Source: Holothuria scabra
Lineage: Eukaryota > Echinodermata > Holothuroidea > Aspidochirotida > Holothuriidae
Length of the DNA stretch: 64,000 nucleotides
Direction of reading: 5' to 3'
NCBI GenBank assembly: GCA_037179385.1
Contig: CM074187.1
Coordinates: 49,138,879 to 49,202,878 of the forward strand
The translations under genes were made by a program, and so were the position numbers. Every line of letters begins with the position of its first letter. The first letter of the stretch is position 1. Below the pieces are notes generated by a model. It worked only from the letters and a program-made list of their open reading frames with translations, searched no databases and was not told the DNA's origin. This document shows, in pieces, positions 54,601 to 57,825 of this stretch.

Positions 54601-57600
54601 AATTCGTCCTGTAAACTCTTAGCAGAGTATACCTGCAATTACAAAAGATGAAGTCAGTACAATTAAACTGAATTTTTCAATACACCCTCCAACATCCACT
54701 ACACACCCTTTAACATCTACTATGCACCTTCTCATATCCACTAGGCACACTCCAACACCCACTAGGCACCCTCCAGCATCCACTATGGACCCCCTCCACA
54801 ATCCACTATGTACCCTCCAACATCCACTAGGGACACCCTCTGCCATCAGCTACTCCACAACAACCACTAGGCACCCTCCACCATCCACTATGCACAAACA
54901 TCCACTCTGCACCATCCAACATCTGCTCTGCACCTTCAAACATCCACTAGGTCCCCTCCATCATTCACTACTCACCCTCTCACATCCAATATGGGCACCC
55001 TCTATCATAGGCATCCCCATTGCCCACTAGACACCCTCTGTCATCCACTGGGGTCACCTTCCAACATCCACTATGTACCTTACAACTTCCATTGCTATGA
55101 GGAAATCTGTTCAAAATTAGCTTCAAATAAATTACATATTGAATATACCCAACCTCCCCAACCAATGGCTTTTGGCTACTTCTAGTCACAAATTTTTTAA
55201 CTTCTCACAAATTTCTATTGCATACATAATCAACTCACACTGAATCATTCAAAAGTTAAAAATATGAATATGAAACATTCAGCAAAACTTTTAGAAATCT
55301 AACGATTTTGTGACACCCCACATTCCACCCAGTAAGGGGATTCATGAAGTGTCTCAACCCTTTCACTACCCATGATCATGCTGCCAAACCCCTGTGCTAC
55401 TGCATCCTGGAATAGCTCAGTATAAACCTACAGTGTGTAAACATGTTTTGGGTATGGAAATGGCTCGAAGAGGGGATTCTTTAGGTATATACACCCTCAC
55501 TGGTTATAACGAATGCAAATATGGCAGTCTCCACACAAAGATAAAACAATGGGGCATACAGAAATATCAGTATACAGAATTATATAGCTTGGTGTGCTCC
55601 TCCTTTAGTAGCAAAAAGAAGTTGTTACTAAAGAAGTCCTGAAATACTTACACTGACAGTATCAACGTCATCAAAGGCTGCTAGAAATGTTTCTTTATCC
55701 ACCAGAGCCTGACTCGAAGAACCTGACAAAAAAAGAAACAATGTAACAGATGTATAACAAGGAACAAATAGGGTATGACATCTAATATAGGAGAAGTAAA
55801 GATACAGTAAAGACCCGAGTCCAAATAGCATTGAACCACAATGCATTATGGGACAGTTTCACTATCCAGGATTGTTATGCAGGGATGATATGGACCCACA
55901 TTGACTTGTTCTGACCCATACTTGGGCTCAAATGAAGCCCCTGCAGTCCTAAAAAAATTCCCACTTTTACCTCAAAAAACTGCAAATTTACCATCAAATA
56001 TCTACACCTAGTAGAAACCCTCAACTTTGTCTGCCCAGGTCAAAATTTGGAACTATGCTTTGAAACTCCTTGATGCAATTTGCATCCTACCTACAGATTT
56101 TTCAAGTCACAACTCTGCTGATATAGGCCTACTTGCTAATTGTCGCCTCATTTTTGCAGTACAGTCCAGACAACACAGAATAGTTTTCCTGAATAAACTT
56201 TACCATTACAGCTATATTTCAGCAAAAAAGTACTTTAATTTTCATTTTGTTGCCTTTACAAAGCTGCAGAAATATTCCCACAACTGAAAAAGCCTCATGC
56301 TTCCACTTGTAAGATAATACTGCATTAAAAAAGACCTATGTACTAAACAGTGATGCATGTTTTGATACAGAGGGCAAGTAAAAGATCATTAGGTCAGTAT
56401 TAGGTGATGTAATGTTTACACAAACTACTAATGGCTGTGTGTGAACAGGCCTGAGGGTATTTAAGCAGCTATATCAGACACACTCAGCTTGACACTCTGT
56501 CCATTCTTATACTAAGGTGTGAATTCAGAAAATGGAAATGATATGAGTGGGTTGTCTCACTGATAAAAATGAACCACACAATTTGCCATTATCTATTGTT
56601 ATTCCTGAACGAAATATATGAAATGAAACTTAGCCTGTATAAGAAACATACTCCCATCAAGGTAGTTGACTTTCTTTGGGATTGGAAAAGAAAGTAAGTT
56701 TATTTCATTTCATTCCTAACAAACAATAATACAAAATATTTAGTATTGTCATGTATTAATTGAAAGTTACGAAAGGAAGTACTCTAAAACCCTTAGTAGG
56801 CTTATGAAAAGAGCACTCCTTTAATTCATCAATGGATGTTCATGGATGGAACAATATCTACTGTTTTACACATAAAGTAACAGAAAGACTGCAAAGATAG
56901 TGGAATTGGGTGTATTAACATCCCTCCTCAACCCCGCCCCCACCCCTAAAGTGTAACTCAGCAAATTTTACATTGGTATCAATTATCTCAGTCACAGAAG
57001 TGTACCATCATTTCTAGAATACTTTCTACAGAGCAGCAATTTAAGAACAGAAAACCTAATGACTTCACATGATAAAGGAGTAGGAGACCAGCAACTCTGT
57101 TGATGATTTATGAGATACGGGGAAACACTTTTGGATAAGATACCAACGGAACCTGATCATAAGGGTACTATGGAACTCAAGCATATAGGTGATGGCCAAT
57201 GACAGAGTTCAAGTCTGTAAACTCTGGCCAGTTCATGGAATTCATTTGTTTGAGATCTAAAAGTAAGTCGGTAATGAATTTAGAACAATTTAAGCACAAG
57301 CAATACAAAACTGTTAAAGTACAAGAAAAGGCAAGGGTTTGTCTCAGTAATGGCCTGTGGGAGTAGACAGTGACAGCAAAGCAAAATATTGTCCCCTTGA
57401 AATTCATAATATTTGATGTACTGAATACATTTATTTATGAACTCTCAAGATTGTCAATTTGTCACCAGTATCAAGGGTGGGGGGGAGGGGGTGGAGGGGT
57501 GGTTACCTCATTTTGAAACAAAATTATTTTGTGCAAAAATTCAAAGTCAACAGACACTATCTCCAATATTGAGGGGAACATCATCCCCTTAAGATTATCA

Positions 57601-57825
57601 CCCATGCTCATGATGGTGGCTGAAGGGAAAGGCGTGGAGGCTATCTGTAAGGCAGTCAAATAAGGTTAAACTTTCCTTCTCTCCCTTCCCCCAACCCCCT
57701 TCCCTCCAAAAAATGGGACTTTAGTGGTTACCTGTAGATGGACGACTAGTTGTTGTGGATGAAGCTGAGGTTTTCCTCTGTGTTGTTGCACCACTCACTC
57801 TTCTTGCTTGGGGTTTCTTTGCAGC
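6522..57825 (-). CDS. CLASP: CLASP microtubule-stabilising protein, 30 coding exons, 5' incomplete
   Basis: CLASP proteins are plus-end-tracking factors that suppress catastrophe and promote rescue of microtubules at the cell cortex, Golgi, kinetochores and spindle. They bind tubulin through TOG domains, EB1 through SxIP motifs, and CLIP-170 through the C-terminal domain. The spliced product (1212 residues here) shows TOG2 at about 56-285 (DWEARTNALKKMRS-like start, SQVVREACITLAHLS), a Ser/Arg region at about 286-548 with an SGIP motif at 445-448, TOG3 at about 549-782 (WSERKEGLLGLQN, SSETRLAVSRII), a Ser/Pro linker at 783-965, and the C-terminal domain at about 966-1190 (SIRALALRVLREILRNQPE, SSVRKASVFCLVSIHSI). 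Exons, right to left, are listed individually. All introns are GT-AG, all phases agree and the total is 3639 nt including TAA. Vertebrate CLASP1 is about 1500 residues, so roughly 250-300 residues (TOG1 and the start) are missing, presumably beyond the right edge. It could be annotated CLASP1 or CLASP2; invertebrates usually have a single co-orthologue. Confidence 0.97.
6915..6970. repeat. Dispersed repeat fragment (ACACACCAACATGAATGTGT)
   Basis: It shares the core ACACCAACATGAATGTGTTA with copies near 22042, 30247, 47826, 53253 and 53520. It is a fragment of the second SINE-like family in this window. Confidence 0.6.
7098..8999. mobile_element. 1.9-kb TIR DNA element with internal tandem repeats
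   Basis: The left end CAGGGTTCGTAC and the right end (reverse complement CAGGGTGCGCAC) match at 10 of 12 bases. A perfect 6-bp direct repeat, TATGGG, abuts both ends (7092-7097 and 9000-9005). Sub-terminal sequence is full of TTCAAGGAC/CTTTTCAAGG motifs. Inside, a CATCAACATTG-headed unit recurs at 7279, 7685, 7940 and 8237. No transposase frame is visible, so it is non-autonomous. The CAGGG termini resemble hAT elements, but those make 8-bp duplications, so the superfamily is unsure. Confidence 0.75.
9775..10403. mobile_element. CAGGG-type TIR MITE, about 630 bp
   Basis: The left end is CAGGATTCATACAC and the right end reads AACCCTG (reverse complement CAGGGTTCCCACAGG). Sub-terminal AAGGACTTTCAA and TTTAGGACCTG motifs link it to the element at 7098-8999. 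No clear target duplication and no coding frame. Confidence 0.55.
10509..10625 (-). CDS. CLASP: CLASP exon cc: C-terminal TOG-like domain
   Basis: Codes residues 1139-1177 (AYDNTDSSVRKASVFCLVSI HSIVGEEIKEFLDDLSGSK). It matches 'YDNTESSVRKASVFCLVAIYSVIGEDLKPHL'. Both boundaries are phase 0. Confidence 0.99.
10626..11060. other. CLASP intron, nothing recognised
   Basis: A 435-bp intron with G-rich runs near 10671 and 11000. No other feature was seen. Confidence 0.6.
11061..11129 (-). CDS. CLASP: CLASP exon bb: C-terminal TOG-like domain
   Basis: Codes residues 1116-1138 (VIEIMAYPEVKSVLSDIVPV LVK). It matches the 'VVERIAKESLLQLLVDIIPGLLQ' helix pair. Both boundaries are phase 0. Confidence 0.97.
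11499..11636 (-). CDS. CLASP: CLASP exon aa: C-terminal TOG-like domain
   Basis: Codes residues 1070-1115 (VARAAEETSVVLASSIPPDQ SIKVLCPIIQTAEVPVNQAA IKMLTK), matching 'VVRAAEEAASTLASSI...IKVLCPIIQTADYPINLAAIKMQTK'. Both boundaries are phase 0. Confidence 0.99.
11878..12126. mobile_element. CAGGG-type TIR element, fragment
   Basis: It carries TTCCATGACTTTCAAGGACC, TTTCCAGGACATTT and TTTCCAGGATCTGTG motifs, ending in TCAACCCTG, which is a right TIR of the family at 26265-26827. The left end is missing. It lies in the 879-bp intron between exons aa and z. Confidence 0.5.
12516..12641 (-). CDS. CLASP: CLASP exon z: C-terminal TOG-like domain
   Basis: Codes residues 1028-1069 (PSIRALALRVLREILRNQPE RFKDYAELTILKILEAHKDV TD). 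This is the most conserved stretch of the CLIP-interacting domain. Both boundaries are phase 0 and the donor is GTATGT. Confidence 0.99.
12984..13214 (-). mobile_element. tRNA-derived SINE, complete, with 11-bp target duplication
   Basis: On the minus strand the head GAAGTGGTTAGAGCATCCGG (A box) and AATTCAAGTCC (B box) are tRNA-like. The body ends in a CTAACTAACT tail. A perfect 11-bp direct repeat, TATACTACTTT, flanks it at 12973-12983 and 13215-13225, as expected for LINE-mobilised insertion. Best copy of the family in this window. Confidence 0.88.
13405..13531 (-). CDS. CLASP: CLASP exon y: C-terminal TOG-like domain
   Basis: Codes residues 986-1027 (FEERKTAMATLIRLSHAGHL PSWEANFKTVLYLLLETLTD IE). 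It matches 'VEERKxALYELMKL...WDEHFKTILLLLLETLGD'. Donor is GTATGT. Confidence 0.98.
13532..13859. other. CLASP intron, nothing recognised
   Basis: A 328-bp intron without recognisable repeats or regulatory signals. Confidence 0.6.
13860..13920 (-). CDS. CLASP: CLASP exon x: start of C-terminal domain
   Basis: Codes residues 966-984 (EDEPTQFNALLTVLSNHSA), aligning with 'DLVAELLKELSNHNERVEERK'. Entry is phase 1, exit is phase 2 and the donor is GTAAGT. Confidence 0.96.
14636..14832 (-). mobile_element. tRNA-derived SINE, degraded copy
   Basis: It shares the body (CCACAGCCTTTTCTCCAGTT, CTCACTGGTTTGTTTTC, CTCCATTGCCTATGCTAAGC in plus orientation) with the copy at 12984-13214. The tRNA head has diverged. 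It lies in the intron between exons w and x; the rest of that intron (13921-14635) shows nothing else. Confidence 0.75.
14872..14944 (-). CDS. CLASP: CLASP exon w: acidic linker
   Basis: Codes residues 941-964 (GLSEGISKLKLGETSPFEDE QFHE), matching in position and character the 'ALKEAMFDDDxxQFPDD' segment before the C-terminal domain. Entry is phase 0, exit is phase 1 and the donor is GTAAAT. Confidence 0.9.
14945..16723. other. CLASP intron portion, nothing recognised
   Basis: AT-rich intron sequence between exon w and the SINE at 16724. No coding block, TIR or tandem array was recognised. Confidence 0.5.
16724..16866 (-). mobile_element. tRNA-derived SINE, internally deleted
   Basis: It has the tail side and body of the family (AGTTTCTAACCAACTGG, CCACAGCCTTTTTTC), then jumps to the head sequence ATGCTCTAACCACTTGACTA. 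The middle 80 bases or so are missing. Confidence 0.75.
17014..17210. repeat. Tandem duplication, period 114 bp
   Basis: The unit beginning ATTTCAATGGCTGTGTTCTA starts at 17014 and again at 17128, with few differences. Within the first unit CCTTCCCCTTTATCCTCT is itself repeated. It is intronic. Confidence 0.85.
17540..17735 (-). mobile_element. tRNA-derived SINE, degraded copy
   Basis: Its body matches the family (CCACAGCCTTTTTCCAGTTG, GGCAGTAGGTTCCATTTTT). The head carries TTCGACCTTGG- and GTCTACAGCTAG-like remnants. Same orientation as the other copies. Confidence 0.7.
17970..18040. repeat. Short tandem repeat, three units of about 24 bp
   Basis: TTTTTGATCAACAAAACAAC, TTTTTGTGATCAACAAAACA and TTTTTGCGACGAACAAAACA follow each other. 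It lies 290 bases from exon v, in its donor-side intron. Confidence 0.75.
18327..18800 (-). CDS. CLASP: CLASP exon v: long Ser/Pro-rich linker exon
   Basis: Codes residues 783-940, the largest exon. It is rich in Ser-Pro sites (ASSPRS, RSPRS, TSPRT, VSSPRL, FSPPRASP). One ordered block, LDEMDSDEIIKSFRQTTAEI (821-840), corresponds to vertebrate 'TENMNSEDIYSSLRGVTEAI'. The acceptor at TTACAG (phase 0) is preferred over a second AG seven bases inside, which would break the frame. The donor is GTGCAT. Confidence 0.95.
18801..20667. other. CLASP intron between exons u and v, no gene seen
   Basis: At about 20150-20400 there is a low-complexity stretch with repeated AAAATTTGGG, CTCCATTTCTGG and TCCCTTTCTGGG motifs that may be a decayed repeat. 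No other feature was recognised. Confidence 0.5.
20668..20724 (-). CDS. CLASP: CLASP exon u: 57-nt exon ending TOG3
   Basis: Codes residues 764-782 (DTATKLLQNHLQKTSNHSE), matching vertebrate 'DGATKLLHNHLRNTG'. The acceptor is TTTCTGTAG and the donor is the weaker GTATAG. Both boundaries are phase 0. A longer open frame overlaps in another frame and hides this exon. It is isolated by a 5.3-kb and a 1.9-kb intron. Confidence 0.94.
24209..24530. mobile_element. CAGGG-type TIR MITE, right end unclear
   Basis: It begins CAGGGTTCTTGC, followed by TTTTCATGATTTTTCCATGA and CTTTCCCAGGACC, the same order as at 26265-26827. GTTTTCCATGACAACTG near 24510 marks the far side, but no clean TIR is left. Confidence 0.55.
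24846..24990. repeat. Tandem duplication, period 76 bp
   Basis: Two units share AATxACAAGGAAxxGGACTG, GAGGGTAGTGAAGC and GGTTAAGGATGCC/GGGTAAGGATTCC. Identity is moderate, so the duplication is not recent. Confidence 0.75.
26054..26140 (-). CDS. CLASP: CLASP exon t: TOG3
   Basis: Codes residues 735-763 (ASSSVLVALFELNTSEFSAM LAFFPRSYQ), matching 'AAQSVLISLFELNTPEFTMLLGALPKTFQ'. Both boundaries are phase 0. Confidence 0.97.
26265..26827. mobile_element. CAGGG-type TIR MITE, about 560 bp
   Basis: The left end CAGGGATAATGCAGC and the right end GTATGAACCCTG (reverse CAGGGTTCATAC) bracket TTTTTCCATGGCTTTCCCAG and ACTTCCCAGGACCTG sub-terminal blocks. No target duplication remains. It occupies most of the intron between exons s and t. 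Confidence 0.6.
26894..27037 (-). CDS. CLASP: CLASP exon s: TOG3
   Basis: Codes residues 687-734 (VKVAMLRYLETLSDLMEPSG... NSSETRLAVSRIIAW...). The NSSETRLAVSR block is nearly identical in animal CLASPs. Both boundaries are phase 0 and the donor is GTAAGT. Confidence 0.98.
27334..27412 (-). CDS. CLASP: CLASP exon r: TOG3
   Basis: Codes residues 661-686 (ENFPFESQFRILMKYIVDQT QTPNAK). The VDQTQTP signature of TOG3 is exact. A 16-base A-rich run lies just beyond the acceptor in the intron. Confidence 0.98.
28140..28986. repeat. Repeat region with AGGTCA-rich units, tandem 140-bp units and a CA microsatellite
   Basis: From 28140 to 28620 AGGTCAAA motifs recur, for example AAGGTCAAAAGGTCAAATGA near 28553. 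From 28723 the element reads ACCAAAAACAATAGGGCACA and contains two units of about 140 bp ending GTTATTGAGTTATCGTGTCA. It runs into (CA)n at 28966-28987. The same element type occurs at 51500-51985 and 63480-64000. Confidence 0.75.
28988..29517. mobile_element. Solo LTR of a retroelement inside a CA microsatellite
   Basis: This 530-bp block starts TGTCGAGGACAACC and ends GCAGACGACA, so its ends form a TGTCG/CGACA inverted repeat. CACAC flanks both sides, which fits a 5-bp duplication but is weak evidence because the site is a CA repeat. CpG content is higher than in the surrounding DNA, and a TGTATATATC TATA-like site lies near 29367. There are no internal coding genes. A Ty3/Gypsy origin is inferred from the TGTCGA terminus. 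Confidence 0.7.
29518..29600. repeat. 3' end of the microsatellite-bearing repeat, with a palindrome
   Basis: After the LTR the CA-rich host repeat resumes (CACACACTTACACACATACA) and continues into a GGTTCCTT...AAGGAACC inverted repeat at 29556-29580, then AAAAAGG. A similar GCAAGGAACCAAAAA tail follows the AC array at 51965. Confidence 0.6.
29683..29846 (-). CDS. CLASP: CLASP exon q: TOG3
   Basis: Codes residues 606-659 plus two bases of Arg660 (TFSIFLETLSEFILAYSDHI NDWLFILMTRLLQKMGSDLL...). It matches the vertebrate 'VFSMFLETLVDFI...DWLFVLLTQLLKKMGADLL' repeats. Donor is GTGAGT. Confidence 0.98.
30245..30405. repeat. Second SINE-like family, near-complete copy
   Basis: It begins with a TTAGATAAGATTTAACAACA tail-like end, followed by ACCAACACGAATGTGTTATA. 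A conserved block, CCTCTTACGACAGGCAGGGA ATACCGTGGGCATATT, and a C-rich end come next. That block resembles the central domain of some metazoan SINEs (inference). A similar copy lies at 53238-53445. Confidence 0.65.
30644..30707 (-). CDS. CLASP: CLASP exon p: TOG3
   Basis: Codes residues 585-605 (RSEIKRVTELFTRMFVDPHS K), matching vertebrate 'LKRLCEIFTRMFADPHSKR'. Entry is phase 2, exit is phase 0 and the donor is GTAAGT. Confidence 0.97.
30961..31248. repeat. Tandem duplication, period 147 bp
   Basis: The unit starting CAAGTCTATGAATGA at 30961 recurs as CAAATCTATGAATGA at 31108. Both contain ACTCATAGCTC/ATTCATAGCTC, AGCACCAG and GAGCAGGCAAAATTTGAA. It lies in the intron between exons o and p; the rest of that intron shows nothing recognised. 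Confidence 0.85.
31977..32080 (-). CDS. CLASP: CLASP exon o: start of TOG3
   Basis: Codes residues 550-583 plus two bases of Thr584 (DMVEILAKMASPAWSERKEG LLGLQNALLAMKQL). WSERKEGLLGLQN is the invariant first helix of TOG3. Trp563 and the following ERK match vertebrate CLASPs. Confidence 0.98.
32104..32180. repeat. Tandem repeat, period about 28 bp, three units
   Basis: ATTAAATATTCAAAAGAAGA (32106), ATTGAATATTCAAAAGAAGA (32134) and ATTGAATATTCAAGATG (32163). It starts 24 bases upstream of exon o, close to its branch-point region. Confidence 0.85.
32819..32923 (-). CDS. CLASP: CLASP exon n: acidic-Ser segment before TOG3
   Basis: Codes residues 515-549 (VAARLQGGRFDSDDESDASS VCSAGSHGASPRIPE). 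The DSDDESDASSVCS stretch matches vertebrate 'YSDDDANSDASSVCSERS'. Both boundaries are phase 0 and the donor is GTAAGT. Confidence 0.95.
33185..33415 (-). mobile_element. tRNA-derived SINE, near-complete copy
   Basis: It has the family body and a recognisable head (TAGTCAAGTGGTTAGAGCAT on the minus strand). The B-box side reads AGTTTTAGTCC. The tail CTAACTAAAGT is present. It lies in the intron between exons m and n. Confidence 0.82.
33561..33697 (-). CDS. CLASP: CLASP exon m: linker with conserved ADAL helix
   Basis: Codes residues 470-514 (QPGRERRASGGNGVPQREHL... LSTGKDVEAALADAL). The tail matches the conserved vertebrate 'VLSTSTDLEAAVADAL' segment that lies before TOG3. Donor is GTAAGT. 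Confidence 0.95.
34052..34197 (-). mobile_element. tRNA-derived SINE, 5'-truncated, with 11-bp target duplication
   Basis: It contains the tail (ATCTAACTAACTAA on the minus strand) and part of the body, and lacks the tRNA head. A perfect AATTCTTGTGA repeat flanks it at 34041-34051 and 34198-34208. The truncation with intact duplications shows that it inserted as a truncated copy. Confidence 0.85.
34209..35154. other. CLASP intron portion, nothing recognised
   Basis: AT-rich, with a C run near 34620. Nothing else was recognised between the SINE and exon l. Confidence 0.5.
35155..35322 (-). CDS. CLASP: CLASP exon l: SxIP motif and GSK3-type Ser cluster
   Basis: Codes residues 414-468. It contains RRRSGIPVPRSQGASREASR. 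SGIP (445-448) is an SxIP EB1-binding motif in a basic context. Ser456, Ser460 and Ser464-Pro465 are spaced every four residues, as in the CDK-primed GSK3 sites of vertebrate CLASPs. Entry and exit are phase 1; the donor is GTAAGG. Confidence 0.95.
35323..36503. other. CLASP intron between exons k and l, nothing recognised
   Basis: A T/G-rich run lies near 35500-35520. ATCACCATTGGGA and GTCACCATTGGGA recur near 35855-35900. No gene-like sequence. Confidence 0.5.
36504..36587 (-). CDS. CLASP: CLASP exon k: Ser/Arg-rich region
   Basis: Codes residues 386-412 (TPVRREPQRTPNGRSSRPKA... RYVSQST). It lines up with the vertebrate 'DNRGRSRAKVVSQSQPGSRS' block. Donor GTAAGT follows CAC, giving Pro413 across the junction. 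Confidence 0.92.
36588..42753. other. 6.2-kb CLASP intron between exons j and k
   Basis: The largest intron traced. It holds a TIR-family fragment from 40641 (CAGGGTTCC start), a foldback-related repeat near 41090 and G-rich runs near 39690 and 42020. No coding exon on either strand could be supported, and the flanking exons already join in phase. Confidence 0.55.
40641..40930. mobile_element. CAGGG-type TIR element, fragment
   Basis: It starts CAGGGTTCCTCCAC, followed by TTTCATGGCTTTTCAATGAC and later TTCCATGGCTATTCCAAGAC and CTTTTCCAGGGCCTG. It has the same motif order as 26265-26827. No clean right TIR. Confidence 0.5.
42754..42918 (-). CDS. CLASP: CLASP exon j: Ser/Arg-rich region
   Basis: Codes residues 331-384 (APVTLGKRSSSEVNLAAVDR... 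SRLARSKSTSRDSL). The block SSSEVNLAAVDRARSR corresponds to the vertebrate 'RSRSDIDVNAAASAK' segment. Microtubule-lattice binding maps to this basic region in known CLASPs. The donor is GTAATG. Confidence 0.92.
42919..46225. other. CLASP intron between exons i and j
   Basis: A 3.3-kb intron. It contains an AGGCCTA-rich patch (about 44670-45130) and a possible alternative first exon at 45488-45557, both listed as findings. Nothing else was recognised. Confidence 0.5.
46226..46284 (-). CDS. CLASP: CLASP exon i: basic linker
   Basis: Codes residues 311-329 (RMSLPKRSVTAKTRTTTEI), a basic, Ser/Thr-rich segment. The exon is supported by phase agreement on both sides and by acceptor GAGCAG and donor GTAAGC. 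The sequence itself is poorly conserved. Confidence 0.85.
46649..46828 (-). CDS. CLASP: CLASP exon h: end of TOG2 and start of Ser-rich region
   Basis: Codes residues 251-309. AFWKFSENFKSQADKLFNIL is the final TOG2 helix and its capping segment. It is followed by a Ser-rich stretch (SSSSSLDSNRSFRKLSGSGS) that opens the disordered basic region. Confidence 0.95.
46829..48415. other. CLASP intron between exons g and h
   Basis: It contains a minus-orientation copy of the second SINE-like family at 47826-47880 (CACATTCATGTTAATGTGTC, then a CATCTAACTAATTA tail). No other feature was recognised. Confidence 0.55.
48416..48553 (-). CDS. CLASP: CLASP exon g: TOG2 C-terminal repeats
   Basis: Codes residues 205-249 (QTFKFILIIVSSWPPHLMEK... 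KGMEDADSEARSTSR). The motif 'KKGIHDADSEAR' of the last TOG2 repeat is clearly present as KGMEDADSEAR. Entry and exit are both phase 2. Confidence 0.97.
48620..48737 (-). mobile_element. tRNA-derived SINE, truncated copy
   Basis: It has a partial body (CTTCTAACCAACTGGTTTAA, CCACAGCCTTTTTTTAAGCT, CTCCATTGTTTATTGGATGG). Both the tail and the tRNA head have decayed. Same orientation as the other six copies. Confidence 0.7.
49045..49170. mobile_element. Foldback (inverted-repeat) element
   Basis: ACAAAGGATTGTGGAATAGG near 49070 and CCCTATCCCACAATCCTTTG near 49137 form an inverted repeat around a 50-bp centre. The arms extend outward as TAATAGCTATTA / AACTGCTATTTTT. A related half-copy, CAGTTACAATGGATTATGGG, lies near 41092. 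Confidence 0.65.
49188..49439. mobile_element. hAT-like MITE, 252 bp, with perfect 8-bp target duplication
   Basis: The ends are CAGGGATGTAGCC and GCTACATCCCTG, inverted repeats of 12 bases. TATTGGAA flanks both sides exactly (49180-49187 and 49440-49447). CAGGG termini with 8-bp duplications are typical of the hAT superfamily. There is no coding capacity, so it is non-autonomous. Confidence 0.9.
49509..49579 (-). CDS. CLASP: CLASP exon f: TOG2 HEAT repeats
   Basis: Codes residues 181-203 plus two bases of Lys204 (HTHNPRLIPIVKSHITSK). It matches the 'RHTHVPRLIPLITSNCTSKS' helix pair of TOG2. Acceptor is TTTTACAG and donor is GTAAGT. Confidence 0.97.
49580..51499. other. CLASP intron portion, nothing recognised
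   Basis: AT-rich sequence between exon f and the repeat at 51500. No coding, TIR or tandem signal was recognised. Confidence 0.5.
51500..51985. repeat. TGACCTTTGACC repeat with AC microsatellite and AAGGAACC tail
   Basis: Units carry TGACCTTTGACCT at 51520-51532 and 51772-51784, and a variant near 51625. They are followed by ACCAAAAACAATAGGGCACA, an (AC)n array at 51893-51964, and GCCAAGCTGCTACCGCAAGG AACC. This layout matches the block at 28723-29600. Confidence 0.8.
53064..53199 (-). CDS. CLASP: CLASP exon e: TOG2 HEAT repeats
   Basis: Codes residues 136-180 (HLSTKLGRQFDHAAEAVLPT... NSAKVMSNCGCVCIEFILE). It matches the vertebrate 'LGNKFDHGAEAIVPTLFNLVPNSAKVM' stretch. Entry is phase 2, exit is phase 0 and the donor is GTAAGG. 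Confidence 0.98.
53238..53445. repeat. Second SINE-like family, near-complete copy
   Basis: TAGTTAGTTAAATGAGATTT at the tail end, ACACCAACATGAATGTGTTA, then GCGCCTCTTAGGACACTTGG GAAATACCGTGGGCATATT. A shorter copy in the opposite orientation follows at 53520-53575. Confidence 0.65.
53846..53991 (-). CDS. CLASP: CLASP exon d: TOG2 HEAT repeats
   Basis: Codes residues 87-134 plus two bases of Ala135 (LKRMRSLVNNGAQEYE... KDLRSQVVREACITLA). The SAKDLRSQVVREACITLAHLS block is nearly invariant in animal CLASPs and gives the firmest identification of TOG2. Confidence 0.98.
54540..54632 (-). CDS. CLASP: CLASP exon c: start of TOG2
   Basis: Codes residues 56-86 (VYSAKSLQDELNGIYK... EDWEARTNA). It is the first HEAT helix of TOG2, with the typical DW..R..AL signature (Trp80). 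Both boundaries are phase 0. The donor is GTAAGT. Confidence 0.96.
54676..55085. repeat. Minisatellite, about 20-22-bp units, about 400 bp
   Basis: Degenerate copies of CACCCTCCAACATCCACTA recur about 18-20 times, with variants such as CACCTTCTCATATCCACTAG. The unit has no T-rich phase and opens long spurious frames on both strands. It lies 44 bases beyond the acceptor of exon c, in the intron between exons b and c. Confidence 0.9.
55652..55722 (-). CDS. CLASP: CLASP exon b: acidic linker before TOG2
   Basis: Codes residues 33-55 (SSSQALVDKETFLAAFDDVD...). It matches the conserved 'DEDDFIKAFxDVPSV' segment just before TOG2. The acceptor is TTTGTCAG, the donor is GTAAGT, entry is phase 1 and exit is phase 0. 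Confidence 0.93.
55723..57731. other. CLASP intron between exons a and b
   Basis: Contains a splice-bounded block at 57507-57644, discussed as a finding, next to a G-rich run at 57478-57500. Otherwise AT-rich, with nothing recognised. Confidence 0.5.
57732..57825 (-). CDS. CLASP: CLASP exon a: TOG1-TOG2 linker
   Basis: Codes residues 1-31 plus the first base of Gly32. The sequence is basic and Ser/Thr-rich (AAKKPQARRVSG... SRPSTG), like the linker that precedes TOG2 in vertebrate CLASPs. Entry is phase 0 after GACAG and exit is phase 1 before GTAACC. This is the most upstream exon I could trace. The phase-0 entry means the exon before it must end on a whole codon. Confidence 0.82.

Noticed and set aside
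54619..55189. Gly/Val/Asp-rich and Pro/His-rich open frames on both strands
   Set aside because: They are translations of the minisatellite, whose units happen to lack stops in several frames.
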